Origin: Gluconacetobacter liquefaciens
GTDB lineage: Bacteria > Pseudomonadota > Alphaproteobacteria > Acetobacterales > Acetobacteraceae
DNA: 64,000 nucleotides
Assembly: GCF_003350405.1 (NCBI RefSeq)
Contig: NZ_QQAW01000006.1
Coordinates: 62,001 to 126,000, forward strand
Reading direction: 5' to 3'
Part shown: in pieces, positions 17,565 to 27,162 of the stretch
Numbering within the stretch: the first letter of the stretch is position 1
Layout of the letters: every line of letters starts with the position of its first letter
Made by a program: the position numbers and the translations under genes
The notes under the pieces: model-generated
Told to the model about the DNA's origin: nothing
Database searches by the model: none
What the model saw: only the letters and a program-made list of their open reading frames with translations

Positions 17565-18592
17565 CCGACACCATTTTCGTGGATGCCGAAACACTGGCAT
17601 CCCGCGTCACCGCCGCCTTACTAGCCGCCGGCGCGTCGCCCGAATCCACTGCCGCCACGACCGAGGCACTGATGCACGCCTCACGAACCGGCATCGACAG
17701 CCACGGGGTCCGACTGGCCGCGCATTACGCCGCCATGCTGCGCTCCGGCCGCCTGAACCGTACACCGAACCTGACGTTCCGCCGCACCGCACCGGCCACC
17801 GCCATGCTGGATGCCGATGACGGACTGGGCCATTACGCCTGCGCCCGCGCCATGGATCTGGCCGTCGAAATCGCGGCGGAAACCGGGGTCGGCGCGGTCG
17901 GCATCGTCCGCTCGTCGCATTGCGGGGCCGCCGGCGCCTACGCCCTGAAGGCAGCCGAAGCGGGGATGATCGGCATCGTCACCAGCAATTCCGACGCTAA
18001 CGTCACGCTTTTCGGCGGCACGCTGCCCTTCCATGGCACCAACCCGATCGCCATGGCCGCCCCCGTCACCGGCCAGTTACCCTGGCTGCTCGACATCGCA
18101 ACGTCGTCGATCCCCTTCAACCGGGTCCGGCTCTACCGGTCACTGAACCGCCCCCTCCCCAACGGGGTCGCGGCCGACTCAGAGGGCCATGAAACCACCA
18201 ATCCCCACGCAGCACACATGCTGCTGCCACTCGGCGGCCCGGATTACGGCTTCAAGGGCGCGGCACTGGCCGGAATGGTCACGATCCTCTCGGCCGTCCT
18301 GACCGGCGCCACGACCGACGCGGACATGATTCCGATGACGGAGACTGGTGACCGGACAACGCCCCGCAACGTCGGACAGTTCTGCCTTGCGATCGACCCT
18401 GCGCGCTTCGTCGGTCGCACGGCCTACGACCAGGCAATCGCCAGCTACCTGGACCAGCTTCGCGCCGTCCCGGCCACCGAGGCCGATCACCCCGTCATGG
18501 CACCGGGCGACCGCGAATGGCAGACCGCCCGCCACCGCGCCACGCACGGCATCCCGATAGACCCCGATACGCGGCGCTTCCTCGGCCTCTGA
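17561..18592 (+). CDS. Malate/L-lactate-type (Ldh_2) dehydrogenase, AllD-like
   Basis: NAD(P)-dependent 2-hydroxyacid dehydrogenase of 343 residues in the Ldh_2 family, which includes ureidoglycolate dehydrogenase AllD, sulfolactate dehydrogenase ComC and diketogulonate reductase. Family motifs: GIDSHGVRL (about 44-52), the catalytic-His segment IVRSSHCGAAGAYAL (His120), LPFHGTNPIAMAAP, LDIATSSIPFNR and GPDYGFKGAALA. The start ATG overlaps the symporter stop (ATGA), so expression is coupled. With a PucG-like aminotransferase in the same candidate regulon, oxidation of ureidoglycolate to oxalurate is the attractive guess, but Ldh_2 substrates cannot be read from sequence alone. Confidence 0.85.
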   Translation: MTDTIFVDAETLASRVTAALLAAGASPESTAATTEALMHASRTGIDSHGVRLAAHYAAMLRSGRLNRTPNLTFRRTAPATAMLDADDGLGHYACARAMDLAVEIAAETGVGAVGIVRSSHCGAAGAYALKAAEAGMIGIVTSNSDANVTLFGGTLPFHGTNPIAMAAPVTGQLPWLLDIATSSIPFNRVRLYRSLNRPLPNGVAADSEGHETTNPHAAHMLLPLGGPDYGFKGAALAGMVTILSAVLTGATTDADMIPMTETGDRTTPRNVGQFCLAIDPARFVGRTAYDQAIASYLDQLRAVPATEADHPVMAPGDREWQTARHRATHGIPIDPDTRRFLGL

Positions 18593-18622
18593 CCCGTCAG
18601 GGCCGGAACCGGGAAAGAACGA

Positions 18623-19882
18623 TCAGGCCGCCGCGTCCTCGTGGCGGGCATTGATCCGCAGCAGAACCCCGAGCGCCGAGACCATCTCGTCCATCATCTC
18701 ATCCGTATGGTGCGGCCCCGGCGTCAGCCGCAACCGCTCGGTCCCGCGCGGAACGGTGGGATAATTGATCGGCGTGGCGTAAAGCCCGAAATCCGCCAGC
18801 AGGCGTCGGCTGATCTCGTTGCAACGATCGGCATCCCCCACCGGGATCGGCACGATATGGCTCGGCGTGGGCATGAACGGAATGCCCGCCGCGCTCAGCT
18901 TGGCGCGGAAGGTCGCCACGCGCTCGAACATCTTCTCACGGCGCCAGCCCTCGCGCCGCACCATGCGCACGCTGGCCAGGGCGGCCGCCACCACCGACGG
19001 CGGCAACGCGGTGGTGAAGATAAAGCCCGACGCGGCGCAACGCAGATAATCGATCAGCTCCGCCGACCCGGTCACGTAGCCACCATGGACGCCGAACCCC
19101 TTGGCCAGCGTGCCCTCGATGATGTCCACCTGATCGGCCACGCCATCACGCTCGGCCACGCCGCCACCCTGCGAGCCGTAAAGCCCCACGGCATGCACCT
19201 CGTCCAGATAGGTGATCGCGCCATATTTGCGCGCCAGCGCACAGGTGGCACCGATATCCGAGACGTCGCCATCCATCGAATACACGCTCTCGAACGCCAC
19301 CAGCTTGGGCGCATCCTTGGGCGCGGCGGCCAGCTTGGCCTCCAGATCCGCCAGATCGTTATGTTCGTAGATAACGCAGGTCGCCCCTCGCGCGCCCTTG
19401 ATGCCGGCGATCATCGAGGCATGATTCTGCCGGTCGGAAAAACAGATCCACCCCGGCATGCTGGTCAGGATCGTCTGCAGGCTGGCCTGGTTCGACACAT
19501 AACCGGAGACGAACAGCAGCCCGGCCTCCTTGCCATGCAGGTCGGCCAGTTCGGCCTCCAGCGCGGCATGCAGCGGACTGGTGCCGGCGATGTTGCGGGT
19601 GCCGCCGGCTCCGGCCCCATGCTCGCGGATCGCGGCGATCGCAGCCTCGGCCACCGCCGGCTCCACGCCCATGCCCAGATAATCGTTGGCCGACCACACC
19701 ACCACCTCGCGCCCCACGGGCGGCTCGGCGGCGGGAACGGTCACATGGTCATAGACGGGATAGCGGTCCGCCTGGCGCGCCAGCGGCGTAAAGCGGCGAT
19801 ATCGTCCCTGTTCGCGGATACCGTCGAGAGATTCCCGGCAGAAACGGTAGAAAGGATGCCGACCCGCGTCGATACTGGGCAC
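18623..19882 (-). CDS. hemA: 5-aminolevulinate synthase
   Basis: PLP enzyme condensing glycine and succinyl-CoA to 5-aminolevulinate, the committed step of haem synthesis by the C4 (Shemin) route typical of alphaproteobacteria. About 419 residues from a GTG at 19882, which has GGAGA eight bases upstream; the open frame continues to 19972 without conservation. Family segments include [57 protein letters not shown] and the PLP-lysine region [15 protein letters not shown]. It lies 99 bases downstream of a minus-strand lipoprotein gene. No regulatory element was recognised. Confidence 0.95.
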   Translation of the reverse strand: MPSIDAGRHPFYRFCRESLDGIREQGRYRRFTPLARQADRYPVYDHVTVPAAEPPVGREVVVWSANDYLGMGVEPAVAEAAIAAIREHGAGAGGTRNIAGTSPLHAALEAELADLHGKEAGLLFVSGYVSNQASLQTILTSMPGWICFSDRQNHASMIAGIKGARGATCVIYEHNDLADLEAKLAAAPKDAPKLVAFESVYSMDGDVSDIGATCALARKYGAITYLDEVHAVGLYGSQGGGVAERDGVADQVDIIEGTLAKGFGVHGGYVTGSAELIDYLRCAASGFIFTTALPPSVVAAALASVRMVRREGWRREKMFERVATFRAKLSAAGIPFMPTPSHIVPIPVGDADRCNEISRRLLADFGLYATPINYPTVPRGTERLRLTPGPHHTDEMMDEMVSALGVLLRINARHEDAAA

Positions 19883-19981
19883 TCTGTCATTCTCCTGCGA
19901 CGCCGCTGCGGGCTCACAGGTCCGCACGGCCGTCATCACCAAGGTCGATCCGCCGATATGGCCGCGGATCACAATCCCGTT

Positions 19982-20446
19982 TTATCGCACATACACCCGG
20001 ACAGCGCCGGTGGTCATCGACGAATCCGACATGGCGGCCATTTCCACCTGTTCCGGCCGCGCGCCGGCAGCAACGATGGCCGCCGCCACGGCCTGGCCGT
20101 ATGTGGCCGTGGCCTGCCGCATGGCCAGGGCCTCCTGCTCCGGCGTCGGACCGGCCGGCACCATGACCCGCACTGTGAACAGCACGTTCGGCTTGCGCGC
20201 CAGTGCCCGCGTCACGGCCCCTTGCAGCGCCGGGCGCCATTCACCCTCCGGCGTACCGGCACGGATATCCACCAGCGGCGGCACCGGGCGCGGCGCGGGT
20301 GGCGCGGGCGGATAATGCGGCACAGGCGGCCGGCTGGCGCGCGGATCGAAGGTCCGCTGATCCACCAGGTGGCAGCCGGCAAGCCCGGTCACGCACAGGG
20401 CGGACACGGCCATCAGGGTCGAGGCGAAACGAAGACGATGCAGCAT
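19982..20446 (-). CDS. Predicted lipoprotein, unknown function
   Basis: 154 residues. The N-terminus MLHRLRFASTLMAVSALCV ends in the lipobox LAGC, giving a membrane-anchored lipoprotein. A proline-rich stretch (PPVPHYPPAPPAPRPVPP) is followed by an alpha/beta-like domain with RKPNVLFTVRVMVP and ATATYGQAVAAAIVAAGARPEQVEM and a C-terminal VRVYVR. The last part resembles small OmpA-like or pilus-assembly CpaD-like repeats in pattern (residues that count or order positions), but I do not recognise a specific family. It precedes hemA on the same strand. Confidence 0.7.
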   Translation of the reverse strand: MLHRLRFASTLMAVSALCVTGLAGCHLVDQRTFDPRASRPPVPHYPPAPPAPRPVPPLVDIRAGTPEGEWRPALQGAVTRALARKPNVLFTVRVMVPAGPTPEQEALAMRQATATYGQAVAAAIVAAGARPEQVEMAAMSDSSMTTGAVRVYVR

Positions 20447-20637
20447 GGGCCGCCACGGTTACAGCATCCACGATACGGAGCAAGAGTCTTGCCGCCGGAA
20501 ACCCCCTCGGGACAACCCAGCCGACAGCCTTCTCGACCGTATCGTGCTTGCGAAGCCTCCTGCACGATCCTATAGCCGACAACGACAGTTTCGCCGCCAG
20601 CCGGCCCGAACGGCCGGCCTTCAGGACGCCTTGCCCC

Positions 20638-22617
20638 ATGCTCCGCGCGCAGACCCACACCGCCCAAGAGCTGGACGCGCCGCCCGCCGACGCCCCGGCC
20701 GAGCCGGCGACGCGCGAGACGATTCATGCCCTGCGCGATGCAGTCCGCACATTCATCGGTGCCCGTCTGGACGACCCTGCCGAAGCGGCGCAGGCCGGGG
20801 CAATGGCGGTGCCCGCCTGCATATTATGGAACCAGTTCCTGCGCTTCGACCCCGCCAGCCCCGACTGGCCCGACCGCGACCGGTTCGTCGTCTCGTCCAC
20901 CCGGCACCGGCCGCTGCTGGATGCCCTGATGCGCCTGGCCGGCCAGACGGTCGCGCCCGACCCCGCGCCGGTCGAATACGGCGCCCACCCGGCGGTGGAA
21001 ATGGCTTTCGGCCCCAGCGGACAGGGGCTGGGCGCCGCCATCGGCATGGCGCTGGCCGAGCGGCAGCTTGCGGCCCGTTTCGGCCGCTCGATCGTCAATC
21101 ACCGCATCTGGGCCCTGTCCTGCGGCACCGAACTGGCCACCGGCGTGGCGATGGAGGCCGCCTCCCTGGCCGCCCGGATGCGGCTCGACCGCCTCACCGT
21201 CCTGTTCGAAATCGCCCCCCATGAGGAAGATGAGGCCGAAGACACCCTTGCCCGCTACGCCGCGACCGGATGGATGGTCCGCAAGGTCGCCGCAGACGAC
21301 CACGACGCCGTACAGGCCGCCCTTTCAGCGGCGATCCGCTCGCGCAAGCCCTCGGTCCTCGCCTGTTCCGCCCCCCCCCGCACCACGCCGATCGGCACCG
21401 CCGCCGGGCCGGTACCCGATCATTCCACGCTGCTGTGGGCCCGTGCGGCCCGCCGTGGCGCATCGGCCCGGCGATCCTGGCTCCGCCGGCTGGTCAAGCA
21501 CCGGCAGCGCGCGGAATTCGAACGCACGGCTGCCCGCCGCCTCCCCACCTTCTGGCGCGAGGACTGGCTGCGCGCATGGCACAGTTCCACCCTGCCCGCG
21601 ATCCTGCCCGATTCCGGCCACGACACCACATTGAGCTACGGGCGCCAGGGGCTGGACATCCTGCGCGATCTGGTGCCGGAAATGCTCTGCCTGTCCTCCC
21701 GCCGTGGCCGCGAACGCACCGAGGCGATGCCGGTCGACCAGGCCCTGCCCGATTGCGGCACCCTGGTCCACGGACTGGCCGCCCTGCTGAACGGAATCGC
21801 GGTGCATGGCGGGCTGGTGCCCTGCGGGGCGATCACCTTCGTCGCCATCGACCGCATGCGCCCGGCACTGCGTTTCGCGGCAATGATGCGCCAGCAGGTG
21901 ATCTACCTGCTGACCGACGACGGGCTGGCCCTCAGCGAAGACGGGGCCGGCTGGCTGCCGGTGGAGCAGTTGGCCAGCCTGCGCGCCATGCCCAACGTCC
22001 TGGTCTTCCGCCCCGCCGACCGGCGGGAGACGATGGAATGCTGGGAGCTGGCGCTGCGCCGGGCCGACGGCCCCAGCCTGATCACCCTGTCGCCGATGGC
22101 CACGGATGCCAATGCCCCGCCCGATTTCCGCCAGCGCCGTCCGCGCGACGGCAGCGCCCACGGCGGCTATGTGGTGGAGGAGGCCCGCGGCCCCCGCCAG
22201 GTCACGCTGATCGCCACCGGCAGCGAGATGGTCATCGCCCGGCAGGCCCTGCACCAGTTGGTGCGCGACGGCATCAGCGCGGCCCTGGTTTCGCTTCCCT
22301 GCTGGGAACTGTTCGCCCGGCAGGATGCCGCCTACCGCGAACAGGTGCTGGGCAATGCCCCACGCATCGGCATCGAGGCCGCGTCGGGATTCGGGTGGGA
22401 TCGCTGGCTCGGCCCGCACGGCGCCTTCATCGGCATGGAAGATTTCGGCGAGGCCGCGCCCTCGGGCGAACTGTATCGCCGGCTGGGCATTACAGCCGAG
22501 AGGATACACGAAACGGCGCTCCGCCTGGTCAGCGAGACGGGACGTGACTTTCAGTCGCCTTCGGGGCAGAAAGCGGATGGCTACCGCGCACGGTCCGCTG
22601 CGGGTGGCAACACATAG
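20638..22617 (+). CDS. Degenerate transketolase paralogue (probably not a transketolase)
   Basis: 659 residues aligning end to end with transketolase but lacking its catalytic residues. Recognisable parts: LWNQFLRFDP and DRDRFVVSST near the N-terminus, FGPSGQGLGAAIGMALAE at 124-141, FVAIDRMRPALRFAAMM near 401, PVEQLASLRAMPNVLVFRPAD and a C-terminal third domain (TLIATGSEMVIARQAL). Missing: the first SGHPG histidine; the thiamine-diphosphate/Mg GDGxxxEG motif, replaced by SCGTELATG (161-169); the DDNxIxIDG ligands, replaced by EIAPHEED; and the GIREHAM catalytic glutamate, replaced by PDCGTLVHGLA (371-381). The frame is intact with normal composition, so it is maintained rather than decaying. 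It lies directly upstream of gap and pgk. Confidence 0.8.
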   Translation: MLRAQTHTAQELDAPPADAPAEPATRETIHALRDAVRTFIGARLDDPAEAAQAGAMAVPACILWNQFLRFDPASPDWPDRDRFVVSSTRHRPLLDALMRLAGQTVAPDPAPVEYGAHPAVEMAFGPSGQGLGAAIGMALAERQLAARFGRSIVNHRIWALSCGTELATGVAMEAASLAARMRLDRLTVLFEIAPHEEDEAEDTLARYAATGWMVRKVAADDHDAVQAALSAAIRSRKPSVLACSAPPRTTPIGTAAGPVPDHSTLLWARAARRGASARRSWLRRLVKHRQRAEFERTAARRLPTFWREDWLRAWHSSTLPAILPDSGHDTTLSYGRQGLDILRDLVPEMLCLSSRRGRERTEAMPVDQALPDCGTLVHGLAALLNGIAVHGGLVPCGAITFVAIDRMRPALRFAAMMRQQVIYLLTDDGLALSEDGAGWLPVEQLASLRAMPNVLVFRPADRRETMECWELALRRADGPSLITLSPMATDANAPPDFRQRRPRDGSAHGGYVVEEARGPRQVTLIATGSEMVIARQALHQLVRDGISAALVSLPCWELFARQDAAYREQVLGNAPRIGIEAASGFGWDRWLGPHGAFIGMEDFGEAAPSGELYRRLGITAERIHETALRLVSETGRDFQSPSGQKADGYRARSAAGGNT

Positions 22618-22668
22618 CCGGGGCCGGTTTTCCGGCCGGAACGGCTGAATATTCGGGAGAGAAATAGA

Positions 22669-23691
22669 ATGGCTGTCAAAGTCGCAATCAATGGCTTCGG
22701 GCGTATCGGTCGCCTGGTTCTCCGCGGAATCATCGAAAGCGGCCGTACCGATGTCGTGCCGGTGGCGATCAACGACCTGGGCAGCGTCGCCGACAACGCC
22801 CACCTGCTGACCTATGACAGCATTCACGGCCGCTTCCCCGGCGAAGTCCGGGTCGAAGGCAACAACATCATCATCACGGCCAACGGCCGCACCTACGCGC
22901 CCATCGCCGTCTCGGCCGAAGCCAACCCGACCAAGGTGCCGTTCGAAGGCGTGGACGTGGCCATGGAATGCACAGGCCGCTTCACCAACAAGGAAAAGGC
23001 CGCCCACCTGATCGAGGCCGGCGCGCGCAAGGTCATCATCTCCGCTCCCGCCAGCCATGTCGATGCCACCATCGTCTACGGCGTGAACCAGAACACGCTG
23101 ACCAGCGACATGACGGTGATCTCCAACGCCTCCTGCACCACCAACTGCCTGGCCCCGGTCGCCAAGGTGCTGGACGAGGCGTTCGGCATCGAATGCGGCT
23201 ACATGGTCACCATCCATTCCTACACCGGCGACCAGCGCACGGTGGACACGCTGCACAGCGACCCGCGCCGCGCCCGCGCGGCGGCGATGAACATCATCCC
23301 GACCTCCACCGGCGCCGCCCGCGCGGTCGGCCTGGTGCTGCCGCACCTCAAGGGCAAGCTGGACGGCACCGCCATCCGCGTCCCCACCCCCAACGTCTCG
23401 CTGGTCTCGCTCGATTTCGTGCCGACCCGCACCCCGGCCTCGGTCGAGGCGATCAACGAAGTGATGTTGAAGGCGGCATCGGAAGGCCCGCTGAAGGGCA
23501 TCCTCGCCTACAATACCGCCCCTCTGGTCTCGTCCGATTTCAACCACTCCATCGCCTCCTCCACCTTCGACGCCACCGAAACGGCGCTGATCGACGGCGG
23601 CCGACTGGTGCGCATCTGCAGCTGGTACGACAACGAGTGGGGCTTCTCGAACCGCATGTCCGACACGGCCGCGGTCTTCGGCGCGCTCTGA
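22669..23691 (+). CDS. gap: Glyceraldehyde-3-phosphate dehydrogenase
   Basis: Oxidises glyceraldehyde 3-phosphate to 1,3-bisphosphoglycerate with NAD(P)+ in glycolysis, or the reverse in gluconeogenesis. 340 residues with the Rossmann start [15 protein letters not shown], the catalytic cysteine in [13 protein letters not shown] (Cys156), [11 protein letters not shown] and the C-terminal [19 protein letters not shown] lies upstream of the ATG. The gene follows the transketolase-like gene by 51 bases and its stop shares a base with the pgk start, so the three form an operon. Confidence 0.98.
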   Translation: MAVKVAINGFGRIGRLVLRGIIESGRTDVVPVAINDLGSVADNAHLLTYDSIHGRFPGEVRVEGNNIIITANGRTYAPIAVSAEANPTKVPFEGVDVAMECTGRFTNKEKAAHLIEAGARKVIISAPASHVDATIVYGVNQNTLTSDMTVISNASCTTNCLAPVAKVLDEAFGIECGYMVTIHSYTGDQRTVDTLHSDPRRARAAAMNIIPTSTGAARAVGLVLPHLKGKLDGTAIRVPTPNVSLVSLDFVPTRTPASVEAINEVMLKAASEGPLKGILAYNTAPLVSSDFNHSIASSTFDATETALIDGGRLVRICSWYDNEWGFSNRMSDTAAVFGAL

Positions 23692-24914
23692 TGGCCACGC
23701 TGTCCTTCAAGACGCTGGACGCCTTGCAGCCCAAAGGGCGCAAGGTGCTTCTGCGCGCCGATCTGAACGTCCCGGTGCGGGACGGCCAGATCACCGACCT
23801 CACCCGCATCGAGCGCCTGGCCCCCACCATCCGCGAACTCGCCGACAAGGGCGCGCGGGTGATCGTGGTCAGCCATTTCGACCGTCCCAAGGGCCAGCGC
23901 GTGCCCGCCATGTCGCTGGAACCGATGGCGGCAGCCCTGGGCAAGACCCTGGGCCGTCCGGTGCGCTTCGCCGAGGATTGCATCGGCCCGGTGGCCGAGC
24001 AGGCCGTCGCCGCGATGCAGGACGGCGACGTGCTGGTGCTGGAAAACACGCGCTTCCACGCGGGCGAGGAAAAGAACGACCCTGACCTGTCGAAGGCACT
24101 TGCCGCGCTGGCGGACGATTACGTCAATGACGCCTTCTCCGCCGCCCACCGCGCCCACGCCTCGACCGAAGGCGTGGCCCGCTTCCTGCCGTCCTTCGCC
24201 GGCCGGCTGATGGAAGCGGAACTCAACGCCCTGAACATCGCGCTCGAAAATCCGGCCCGTCCGGTCGGTGCGATCGTCGGCGGCGCCAAGATCTCGACCA
24301 AGCTGGACCTGATCGGCAACCTGCTGGACAAGGTGGACGTCCTGATCATCGGCGGCGCCATGGCCAACACGTTCCTGGCCGCCAAGGGCGTCGCCGTCGG
24401 CAAGTCGCTGCAGGAAGCCGACATGCACGACACGGCCCGCGCCATCATGGAAAAGGCCGCGAGCAAGGGCTGCGAGATCATCCTGCCCGTCGATGCGGTC
24501 ACGGCCACCGAATTCCGCGCCGACCCGCCGACGAAGACGGTGCCGGTGGACGCGGTTCCCGCCGATGCGATGATCCTGGACGCCGGCCCGGAAACGGTCC
24601 GCCTGCTCACGGAAAAAATCGTCGGGCTGAAGACGCTGGTGTGGAACGGCCCGCTGGGCGCGTTCGAACTCCACCCGTTCGACAACGCCACCAACCTGCT
24701 GGCCGCCGAAGTCGCCCGCCGCACGCAGGCTGGCCAACTGACCAGCGTGGCAGGTGGCGGCGACACGGTCTCGGCCCTGCGCCATGCCGGCGTGGCGGAC
24801 GAAATGTCCTACACCTCGACCGCCGGCGGCGCGTTCCTGGAATGGCTGGAAGGCAAGACCCTCCCCGGCATCCAGGCCCTCAGCGAACTGTCAGAGCGGA
24901 TTCTCCCGCTCTGA
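23691..24914 (+). CDS. pgk: Phosphoglycerate kinase
   Basis: Transfers phosphate between 1,3-bisphosphoglycerate and ADP. 407 residues, a normal length. The N-terminus [15 protein letters not shown] is the family signature, followed by [69 protein letters not shown] and the hinge/nucleotide region [16 protein letters not shown] with GGGDTVSAL. The ATG overlaps the gap stop codon (TGATG), so the two are translationally coupled. A hairpin covers the stop codon region. Convergent with ftsY. Confidence 0.98.
   Translation: MATLSFKTLDALQPKGRKVLLRADLNVPVRDGQITDLTRIERLAPTIRELADKGARVIVVSHFDRPKGQRVPAMSLEPMAAALGKTLGRPVRFAEDCIGPVAEQAVAAMQDGDVLVLENTRFHAGEEKNDPDLSKALAALADDYVNDAFSAAHRAHASTEGVARFLPSFAGRLMEAELNALNIALENPARPVGAIVGGAKISTKLDLIGNLLDKVDVLIIGGAMANTFLAAKGVAVGKSLQEADMHDTARAIMEKAASKGCEIILPVDAVTATEFRADPPTKTVPVDAVPADAMILDAGPETVRLLTEKIVGLKTLVWNGPLGAFELHPFDNATNLLAAEVARRTQAGQLTSVAGGGDTVSALRHAGVADEMSYTSTAGGAFLEWLEGKTLPGIQALSELSERILPL
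24892..24913. terminator. Hairpin at the end of pgk, between convergent pgk and ftsY
   Basis: CAGAGCGG and CCGCTCTG form a perfect 8-bp stem around a 6-base loop, overlapping the pgk stop codon. The gap between pgk and ftsY is only 21 bases. No T-run follows, so this may be a weak bidirectional terminator or an mRNA-end stabiliser. Confidence 0.4.
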
Positions 24915-24935
24915 CGGCACGGAGGCGATCCGGCT

Positions 24936-25913
24936 TCAGGCCGGGTCGCCCTCGCCTTCCTTCGGCTCCTCGCCTTCCGGCGACGACAGCCTGATCGACG
25001 GCCCGACCAGGCCATTGGCAAACGCCTCGGCCGAAAACGGCCGCAGATCCTCGGCCTGCTCGCCCACACCCACCGCATGCACCGGCAGGCCGAACGTATC
25101 GGCCAGCGCCACCACAATGCCGCCGCGCGCCGAACCATCCAGCTTGGTTACGATCAGCCCGGTGACGTTCACCAGTTCCTTGAACACCCGCACCTGCTCG
25201 ATCGCGTTCTGCCCGGTGGTCGCATCCAGCACCAGCAGCACCGAATGCGGCGCGGTCTCGTCGAACTTGCGCATCACGCGGATGATCTTGGCCAGTTCCT
25301 CCATCAGCGCGCCCTTGTTGTGCAGGCGTCCGGCGGTATCGATCAGCAGCAGATCCGCGCCTTCGGCCCGCGCGCGCTTCAGCGCGTCGAACGCCAGCCC
25401 GGCGGCATCCGCATTCGGCGGCCCGGCAATCACCGGCGCCCCGACCCTCTGCCCCCAGACCTGAAGCTGTTCGACGGCGGCGGCGCGGAACGTATCCCCC
25501 GCCACCATCATCACCTTCAGCCCCTGCTCGCCATAAAAGCGCGCCATCTTGCCGATGGTGGTGGTCTTGCCGTTGCCATTCACGCCGACCACCAGCGCCA
25601 CATGCGGCTTCAGGTTCGGATCGGGCACGAACGGCACCGCCACAGGCTCCAGCACCTGGGCAATTTCCGTCGCCAGCGCGGTGCGGATTTCCTCGTCCGT
25701 CACCTCGGTGCCGAAACGCGAACTGCGGAAGGATTCGATCACCCGTGCCGCCACATTGGGGCCGAGGTCGGCTGCAATCAGCAGATCCTCCAGTTGCTCC
25801 AGAGCGGCGTCGTCCAGCTTGCGGCGCGTAAAGACCGCGGCGATCCCGCCGCCCAGTTTCTGGGTCGATCGGGACAGGCCCGCCTTCAGGCGGGAAAAGA
25901 AGCCAAGTGCCAT
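24936..25913 (-). CDS. ftsY: Signal recognition particle receptor FtsY
   Basis: SRP-receptor GTPase that docks ribosome-SRP complexes at the inner membrane. About 325 residues from the ATG at 25913 (MALGFFSRLKAGLSRSTQKL, a membrane-targeting amphipathic start). Without a long acidic A domain it is the compact alphaproteobacterial type. The N domain is followed by G1 GVNGNGKTTTIGKMA (about 110-124), DTFRAAAVEQL, LLIDTAGRLHNK, TKLDGSARGG and GVGEQAEDLRPF. A short acidic C-terminal extension (EGEEPKEGEGDPA) is unusual. It starts one base after the end of mtaB, so dapF-mtaB-ftsY form an operon. Confidence 0.97.
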   Translation of the reverse strand: MALGFFSRLKAGLSRSTQKLGGGIAAVFTRRKLDDAALEQLEDLLIAADLGPNVAARVIESFRSSRFGTEVTDEEIRTALATEIAQVLEPVAVPFVPDPNLKPHVALVVGVNGNGKTTTIGKMARFYGEQGLKVMMVAGDTFRAAAVEQLQVWGQRVGAPVIAGPPNADAAGLAFDALKRARAEGADLLLIDTAGRLHNKGALMEELAKIIRVMRKFDETAPHSVLLVLDATTGQNAIEQVRVFKELVNVTGLIVTKLDGSARGGIVVALADTFGLPVHAVGVGEQAEDLRPFSAEAFANGLVGPSIRLSSPEGEEPKEGEGDPA

Positions 25914-25914
25914 G

Positions 25915-27162
25915 TCAGAGGATTTCCGCCACCAGACCGTTTTCGTCAACCGCCGTCGCCCGCACGGCCACGATGCGCCCGGCTTCGGCCGCACCCTCCG
26001 CCAGGCGAACCGGCGCGAATTCCTCGGAATGCCCGCTGGTCGCGGTTTCCAGCAGCACGTTCAGCGTCCGCCCCAGCAACCTTGCATGATAGGCCCGCGC
26101 CGCGTCCTGCCCCGCCGCCCGCAGCCGCGCCGCGCGCTCGCGCCGCAGCGGCACCGGCACGGCCGGCATCTTCGCCGCCGGCGTCCCCGGCCGCTCGCTG
26201 TAGGGAAACACATGCAGGTAAGGCAGAGCCTGCGCCTGTACGAATGCCAGCGTCTCGTCGAACAGCGCGTCGCTCTCGGTCGGAAAGCCCGCGATCACGT
26301 CGGCCCCGATGCCCAGATCCGGCCGACAGGCCCGCGCCCGCTCGATCACACCGACAACATCGGCCACCAGATGCCGCCGCTTCATCCGCTTCAGCACCAT
26401 GTCCGACCCGGCCTGAAGCGACAGATGCAGATAGGGCATGAAGCGCCGCTCGCTCTCCAGCAGGCGCCACAGATCCTCGTCGATCTCCACCGGATCGACC
26501 GACGACAGGCGCAACCGCTCCAGTTCCGGCACCAGTACCAGCAGCCGGCGGCAAAGCTGCCCCAGCGCGGGCTGCCCCGGCAGGTCTCCGCCCCACGAGG
26601 TAATATCCACCCCCGTCAGCACCACCTCCCGGTAGCCCGAGGCAACCAGTGCGCGCACCTGCTCCACGACGGCGCCCACGGGGACCGAGCGCGAAGGCCC
26701 CCGCCCGAACGGGATGATGCAGAAGGTGCAGCGATGGTCGCACCCCTGCTGCACTTCGACGAAGGCACGGGTCCGCCCGGCGAATTCCGTCACCAGATGC
26801 GGCACCGTCTCCGTCGCGGCCATGATGTCGGAGACCGCGCGCCCTTCCCCCAGCGCCGTCGGCGTCCAGCTTGCGGCCTCCAGCTTCTCGCGGTTGCCCA
26901 GCACACGGGCCACGCCGGGCAGCGCCTCCCACCGTGCAGGGTCGATCTGCGCCGCACAGCCGGTCACGACGATCCGCGCATCCGGCCGGTCGCGATGCGC
27001 GCGGCGGATCGCCTGCCGCGCCTGGCGCTCCGCCTCGGCGGTGACGGCGCAGGTATTGACGATGATCACATCGTCCAGCCCCGCCGCATGGCCGCGCATC
27101 ACCTCGCTCTCATAAGTATTCAGCCGGCAGCCGAAGGTCAGGATCTCGGGTGGCTTGCTCAT
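25915..27162 (-). CDS. mtaB: tRNA t6A37 methylthiotransferase (MtaB-type radical SAM)
   Basis: Converts t6A to ms2t6A at position 37 of tRNAs decoding ANN codons. 415 residues: an N-terminal UPF0004 domain with cluster cysteines ([33 protein letters not shown]), the radical-SAM motif [17 protein letters not shown], then [11 protein letters not shown] and [17 protein letters not shown], and a C-terminal TRAM-like part ([21 protein letters not shown]). The RLNTYES start points to MtaB rather than MiaB or RimO. The ATG at 27162 overlaps the dapF stop (ATGA), so coupling is likely. Tandem placement between dapF and ftsY is common in alphaproteobacteria. Confidence 0.93.
   Translation of the reverse strand: MSKPPEILTFGCRLNTYESEVMRGHAAGLDDVIIVNTCAVTAEAERQARQAIRRAHRDRPDARIVVTGCAAQIDPARWEALPGVARVLGNREKLEAASWTPTALGEGRAVSDIMAATETVPHLVTEFAGRTRAFVEVQQGCDHRCTFCIIPFGRGPSRSVPVGAVVEQVRALVASGYREVVLTGVDITSWGGDLPGQPALGQLCRRLLVLVPELERLRLSSVDPVEIDEDLWRLLESERRFMPYLHLSLQAGSDMVLKRMKRRHLVADVVGVIERARACRPDLGIGADVIAGFPTESDALFDETLAFVQAQALPYLHVFPYSERPGTPAAKMPAVPVPLRRERAARLRAAGQDAARAYHARLLGRTLNVLLETATSGHSEEFAPVRLAEGAAEAGRIVAVRATAVDENGLVAEIL

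Noticed and set aside
18641-20575. 644-codon plus-strand frame across hemA and the lipoprotein gene
   Set aside because: hemA has all its family motifs; the plus frame is rich in H, R and G and lacks a ribosome site or domain.
20638-22617. Functional transketolase (tkt)
   Set aside because: Position in the gap-pgk operon and length suggested tkt, but the thiamine-diphosphate, metal and catalytic residues are absent.
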